Assembly (NCBI GenBank): GCA_013003335.1
Contig: JABDJT010000252.1
Span: forward strand, 1 to 9,549
Source of the DNA: Verrucomicrobiales bacterium
GTDB taxonomy: Bacteria; Verrucomicrobiota; Verrucomicrobiia; Verrucomicrobiales; DEV007
DNA: 9,549 nt
Direction: 5' to 3'
The notes under the pieces are model-generated. The model worked only from the letters and a program-made list of their open reading frames with translations, did not search any database and was not told the DNA's origin. A program made the position numbers and the translations under genes. Positions 7,237 to 9,549 of the stretch are shown piece by piece; positions within the stretch are counted from its first letter, which is position 1, and each line of letters begins with the position of its first letter.

Positions 7237-8028
7237 TTACTGAATCGACGGAACAAGCTCGTATCGCTTTTCCAGCAAATCTTCCAGGCTCCCCGAGCTG
7301 TATCCGGGAAGGTCTTTGATCGCGTCAGGTGCATTCGAAAGGCCCGAATTGAAATCCCGAGTGGGTTTGTGATACCAGGGCCCCTGCTGACCCGCAAAAA
7401 TTACCGTTCCGGATTGATCGATCATGAACAACCGGACAGGCCAGGCGCCCCAACGCACAGCGGCGGCATCGTCCACCCGATCTACTAAAACGGGAAACTC
7501 AATCTCTCTTTCGGTGGCAAATTCGAGGGCTGCCATCCTTCGTTCTTTGTCTGTGCCGGGATCCGGAGCTGCGAATGATGTCCGACCGGCGAAGTGGTTG
7601 TCCCCCGCGGGGTGAGCTTCCCGAATATAAACCAGATAAAAGTCTACTTTTCTGCCGAATCGCTTCCACAATTGATTGACGGCTTCGCCCGAATGTTGCG
7701 TAGCACTGCAGGATCGGCTTCCGAAAAACAGGACTACAGGCTTTCTCTGATGCAACTCGCTCAGCGTATGAGTATTCCCTGTTTGGGCATTCGTGAGCGC
7801 AAATGACGGCGCCCTTTCTTGCTCTTTGGGAGCATTATGGAGTCGGTCCCCGATCATCCCCTGGATGTGTTCAGCGGTTTGCACAGATTTTCCCGCCCAC
7901 TGGTCGGTAGCAGGGGTCACTTCGGCCATCTCGGGTGAGGAATTCTGTTCGCATCCTGCACCACTGAAGAACAGGGCTGCGGCGATACTTGTGAGTGTCG
8001 CCTTCAATTTTTCATGTTTCGTCTGCAC
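7237..8028 (-). CDS. Iodothyronine-deiodinase-like thioredoxin-fold protein, exported, Cys form
   Basis: The segment from residue 75 on follows the deiodinase family (thioredoxin fold) along its length. VVLFFGSRSCSA (98-109) matches the active-site strand in which animal enzymes have selenocysteine; here the position is Cys107, encoded by TGC, and the Cys found two residues earlier in animal deiodinases is Arg. YIREAHP (134-140) matches the conserved EAHP segment with its functional histidine, and WGAWPVRLFMI followed by GQQGPWYH matches the end of the family. The N-terminus is a signal sequence with a possible but non-ideal lipobox (GAGC, Cys26), so the product is likely periplasmic or a lipoprotein. 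The start is uncertain: GTG at 8028 (263 residues) is preferred, TTG at 8007 is possible, and the frame remains open to a TTG at 8151 with an implausible Cys-rich extension. No clear Shine-Dalgarno sequence is seen. Bacterial members need not act on iodothyronines; a thiol peroxidase, reductase or dehalogenase role is equally possible. Confidence 0.83.
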   Translation of the reverse strand: MQTKHEKLKATLTSIAAALFFSGAGCEQNSSPEMAEVTPATDQWAGKSVQTAEHIQGMIGDRLHNAPKEQERAPSFALTNAQTGNTHTLSELHQRKPVVLFFGSRSCSATQHSGEAVNQLWKRFGRKVDFYLVYIREAHPAGDNHFAGRTSFAAPDPGTDKERRMAALEFATEREIEFPVLVDRVDDAAAVRWGAWPVRLFMIDQSGTVIFAGQQGPWYHKPTRDFNSGLSNAPDAIKDLPGYSSGSLEDLLEKRYELVPSIQ

Positions 8029-8255
8029 GTCGGTGACACTAACCCATTTCAGTCCGGTTTGTTTTGGAAAGAGCAGAATCTGCAAGCTCCCACCTTTCCA
8101 ACAAACCCGCCGCAGGCCTTGCAGCCCGCAAAGAAAAAACGGGCAAACCAATTCGCAGCGGGCGAACTTTTCTTCCGGTCTGAAGTCCGCCGGGGCACGA
8201 CCGCGGACGACTCACACCTGCCCGAACTTTGAAGTCGAGTCTTGAGTGGTGTTGA
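8029..8255 (-). other. 227-bp intergenic region between the cytochrome/DUF6807 gene and the deiodinase-like gene
   Basis: This is the longest non-coding stretch. It holds a GC-rich hairpin (8185-8208, listed separately), a smaller stem GCCCG/CGGGC at 8124-8144 with a T-rich loop on the minus strand, and a small inverted repeat GCAGA-T-TCTGC near 8080. I find no convincing promoter or ribosome binding site. Its length means the deiodinase-like gene may have its own promoter rather than rely on read-through. Confidence 0.5.
8185..8208 (-). other. GC-rich hairpin downstream of the cytochrome/DUF6807 gene
   Basis: Arms GTCCGC and GCGGAC pair perfectly, and a further GG/CC pair forms inside with a one-base bulge, leaving a 7-nt loop. 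It begins about 47 nt after the TGA of the cytochrome gene on the minus strand. No T-run follows on either strand, so it is not a classical intrinsic terminator; a 3'-end stabiliser or Rho-related pause site is possible. Confidence 0.3.
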
Positions 8256-9549
8256 TCAAAGCGACTCTGCCAGCTTCGCGGGATCGAACTGCCCCGCTTC
8301 CACCTCGTGAATCAGCACGGTGTACCGGATCCGGAAGCGCTCCCCTTTCTTCACCCTCGTAGTCACGTACGGCTCGTGGCGTTCTTTGGGTTGCTTTGGA
8401 AACGGGTTGGAAACAAGGACGCCGTAGTCGCGGCTGTGGGACCAACTGGGGCGCGGATTTTCCGGGTGCGGAACGACCAGCAACCCGATTCGCTTGCCGT
8501 CGACTTCGCCCGAATAGTTGATCCACTCGAATTCTTTTCCCCAGGTCCCGGCACCGTTGTTCTCGCCGCGGTCATTGACGATTTCGCCGTTCCCGCCGTT
8601 CACCCGCAGCGGGCTGGCGATTCGGAAGGCGAGGCCGCTTTCCTCCTGATCACCGAATACAAAATCACGATCCTCGTTGTAGAACTCCGCATCCCAGTCG
8701 AGAACGATCCCGGATTCAGTCTGCCTAAACTGATAGCGGGTGTCCTGCAGACAAATTGTCCGGGATCCATCCACGCCGAGATATCGATCCTGGGTCGCGA
8801 AGCTCGCCCTCCCCTTTTCACCGTTCGGCTCTTCGAGAAATCTTTCAAACTTCACCTTCGACTTCAATCGCCAGTAGTCATTTCCGTCAATCCAGCCAAA
8901 CCCCATCCAGATCCCCGCGTGCATCACTGGATGAATGATCCCGTTTTCGCCCTTGTAACCGGGATCGAGATCCTCCGGCCTTCTCGGGGGGAAATTCCTT
9001 GTCACCTGGATTCCGGAAGGAGTTTTCACATTCACAAACGCGCGCCGTGTCAGCTTGTCGTGGTTGAGGAGATAGGTGGCGACTTGCGTTTGGCCGAGAA
9101 AAAGCTGCAGCTCGTTTTCGACCCGCCGGAATTCGAATTCGCCATCCGCCGCCTGGATCGGCTCCGGTTTTTGTAACGTCAAGAGCCAGCCTGTCAAATC
9201 GGCGAGCTGCTGGCTCGACATCATCGCACCGAACCCGGCAGGCATCGCGGAAATCGGCAGCCCCTCGCGGTGATCGATCTCGTTCCGCGGAATTTTAACC
9301 GTCGCGCCGCCCGTCAGGGCCAGGGTAACATGGCGGCCGGTTTCCTCGAGGATGATGCCCGAGAAGGCGTCACCGTCTTTCGTGAAAATCGCATGAGCCG
9401 CGAATCCCTCAACGATGTCGGCACTTGGATTGATAATCGATTCGATGAGCATTTTCGCATCGGCGCGGGATCCGATTTCGGTGAGGTCGGGCGCATGATT
9501 GTTTCCGATACCACCCACCTGGTGGCAGGACGCACAGTTCGCTCCCGCG
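8256..9549 (-). CDS. Cytochrome c-type haem-binding domain fused to DUF6807 (PmoA-like), 5' partial
   Basis: The frame is open to the right edge, so the N-terminal part is missing; 430 residues are visible. Visible residues 5-9 are CASCH, a covalent haem c site, followed by G...HAPDL and the segment IINPSADIVEGF, then a distal Met (102, in AMPAGF) that can be the sixth haem ligand. This pattern is that of the C-terminal haem-binding domain common in Planctomycetota and Verrucomicrobiota (TIGR02603 type). Residues about 136-425 match DUF6807/PmoA: VTRNFPP, HPVMHAGIWMGFG.IDGNDYW, INYSGEVDGKRIG and the closing YGVLVSNPF. DUF6807 members are exported and often near sugar-degradation genes, but their reaction is not settled. 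The missing 5' part probably encodes an export signal and perhaps a beta-propeller or HEAT-like dehydrogenase module, as in other PVC haem proteins (inference). The haem implies assembly in the periplasm. Confidence 0.87.
   Translation of the reverse strand, partial: AGANCASCHQVGGIGNNHAPDLTEIGSRADAKMLIESIINPSADIVEGFAAHAIFTKDGDAFSGIILEETGRHVTLALTGGATVKIPRNEIDHREGLPISAMPAGFGAMMSSQQLADLTGWLLTLQKPEPIQAADGEFEFRRVENELQLFLGQTQVATYLLNHDKLTRRAFVNVKTPSGIQVTRNFPPRRPEDLDPGYKGENGIIHPVMHAGIWMGFGWIDGNDYWRLKSKVKFERFLEEPNGEKGRASFATQDRYLGVDGSRTICLQDTRYQFRQTESGIVLDWDAEFYNEDRDFVFGDQEESGLAFRIASPLRVNGGNGEIVNDRGENNGAGTWGKEFEWINYSGEVDGKRIGLLVVPHPENPRPSWSHSRDYGVLVSNPFPKQPKERHEPYVTTRVKKGERFRIRYTVLIHEVEAGQFDPAKLAESL

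Noticed and set aside
7708..7710. Possible selenocysteine codon in the deiodinase-like active site
   Set aside because: The codon is TGC (Cys), not TGA, so no selenocysteine insertion is needed.
8124..8144. GCCCG/CGGGC stem with six T in the loop as an intrinsic terminator
   Set aside because: The T-run is in the loop rather than after the stem, and the stem is only 5 bp.
8029..8151. N-terminal extension of the deiodinase-like protein to a TTG at 8151
   Set aside because: The extra 41 residues are rich in Cys and Gly/Phe, do not look like a leader, and would bury the signal sequence that begins near 8028.
8307..9176. A 289-codon open frame on the + strand opposite the cytochrome/DUF6807 gene
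   Set aside because: The minus-strand frame has haem-binding and DUF6807 motifs throughout; the antisense frame has none and is explained by codon bias.
1..9549. tRNA, rRNA, CRISPR array, insertion sequence or defence island
   Set aside because: No direct-repeat arrays, transposase or integrase motifs, tRNA-like folds or known defence domains were seen on either strand.

Overview
The window looks like a piece of chromosome from a member of the PVC group, most likely a Verrucomicrobiota bacterium. The grounds are a PEP-CTERM surface protein, a Pirellula/Verrucomicrobium-type haem-binding (CxxCH) domain fused to a DUF6807 (PmoA-like) domain, a secreted prenyltransferase-repeat protein, a bacterial SUI1 factor, and moderately high GC. 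Assignment to species is not possible from the sequence. I see no RNA genes, CRISPR array, insertion sequence, integrase or origin.

Layout: the 3' part of a PEP-CTERM protein gene lies on the + strand at the left edge (1-924). Everything else is on the - strand and reads right to left. At the right edge (8256-9549) is the 3' part of a cytochrome c/DUF6807 fusion. After a 227-bp gap comes a small exported protein of the iodothyronine-deiodinase type, with Cys in place of selenocysteine (7237-8028). About 40 bp further is a secreted two-domain protein (5342-7198) with prenyltransferase/squalene-oxidase repeats followed by a PHP-like C-terminal domain. Next are a SUI1/eIF1-like initiation factor (4826-5269) and two tandem paralogous membrane glycosyltransferases of the GT39/PMT_2 type (2791-4722 and 974-2731). 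These run convergently into the PEP-CTERM gene.

Working picture (inference): the three right-hand genes encode three unusual extracytoplasmic proteins (a haem/DUF6807 fusion, a thiol-redox deiodinase homologue, a toroid-plus-PHP fusion) and form the most interesting cluster. They may act together in an undescribed periplasmic redox or substrate-processing pathway. The left-hand genes suggest envelope glycosylation next to an exosortase-sorted surface protein. The SUI1 gene between them is a housekeeping-type gene, preceded by a short intergenic region holding a perfect palindrome. Recognisable Shine-Dalgarno sequences are rare here (only one gene has a clear one), so several starts are chosen from signal peptides and paralogue alignment.
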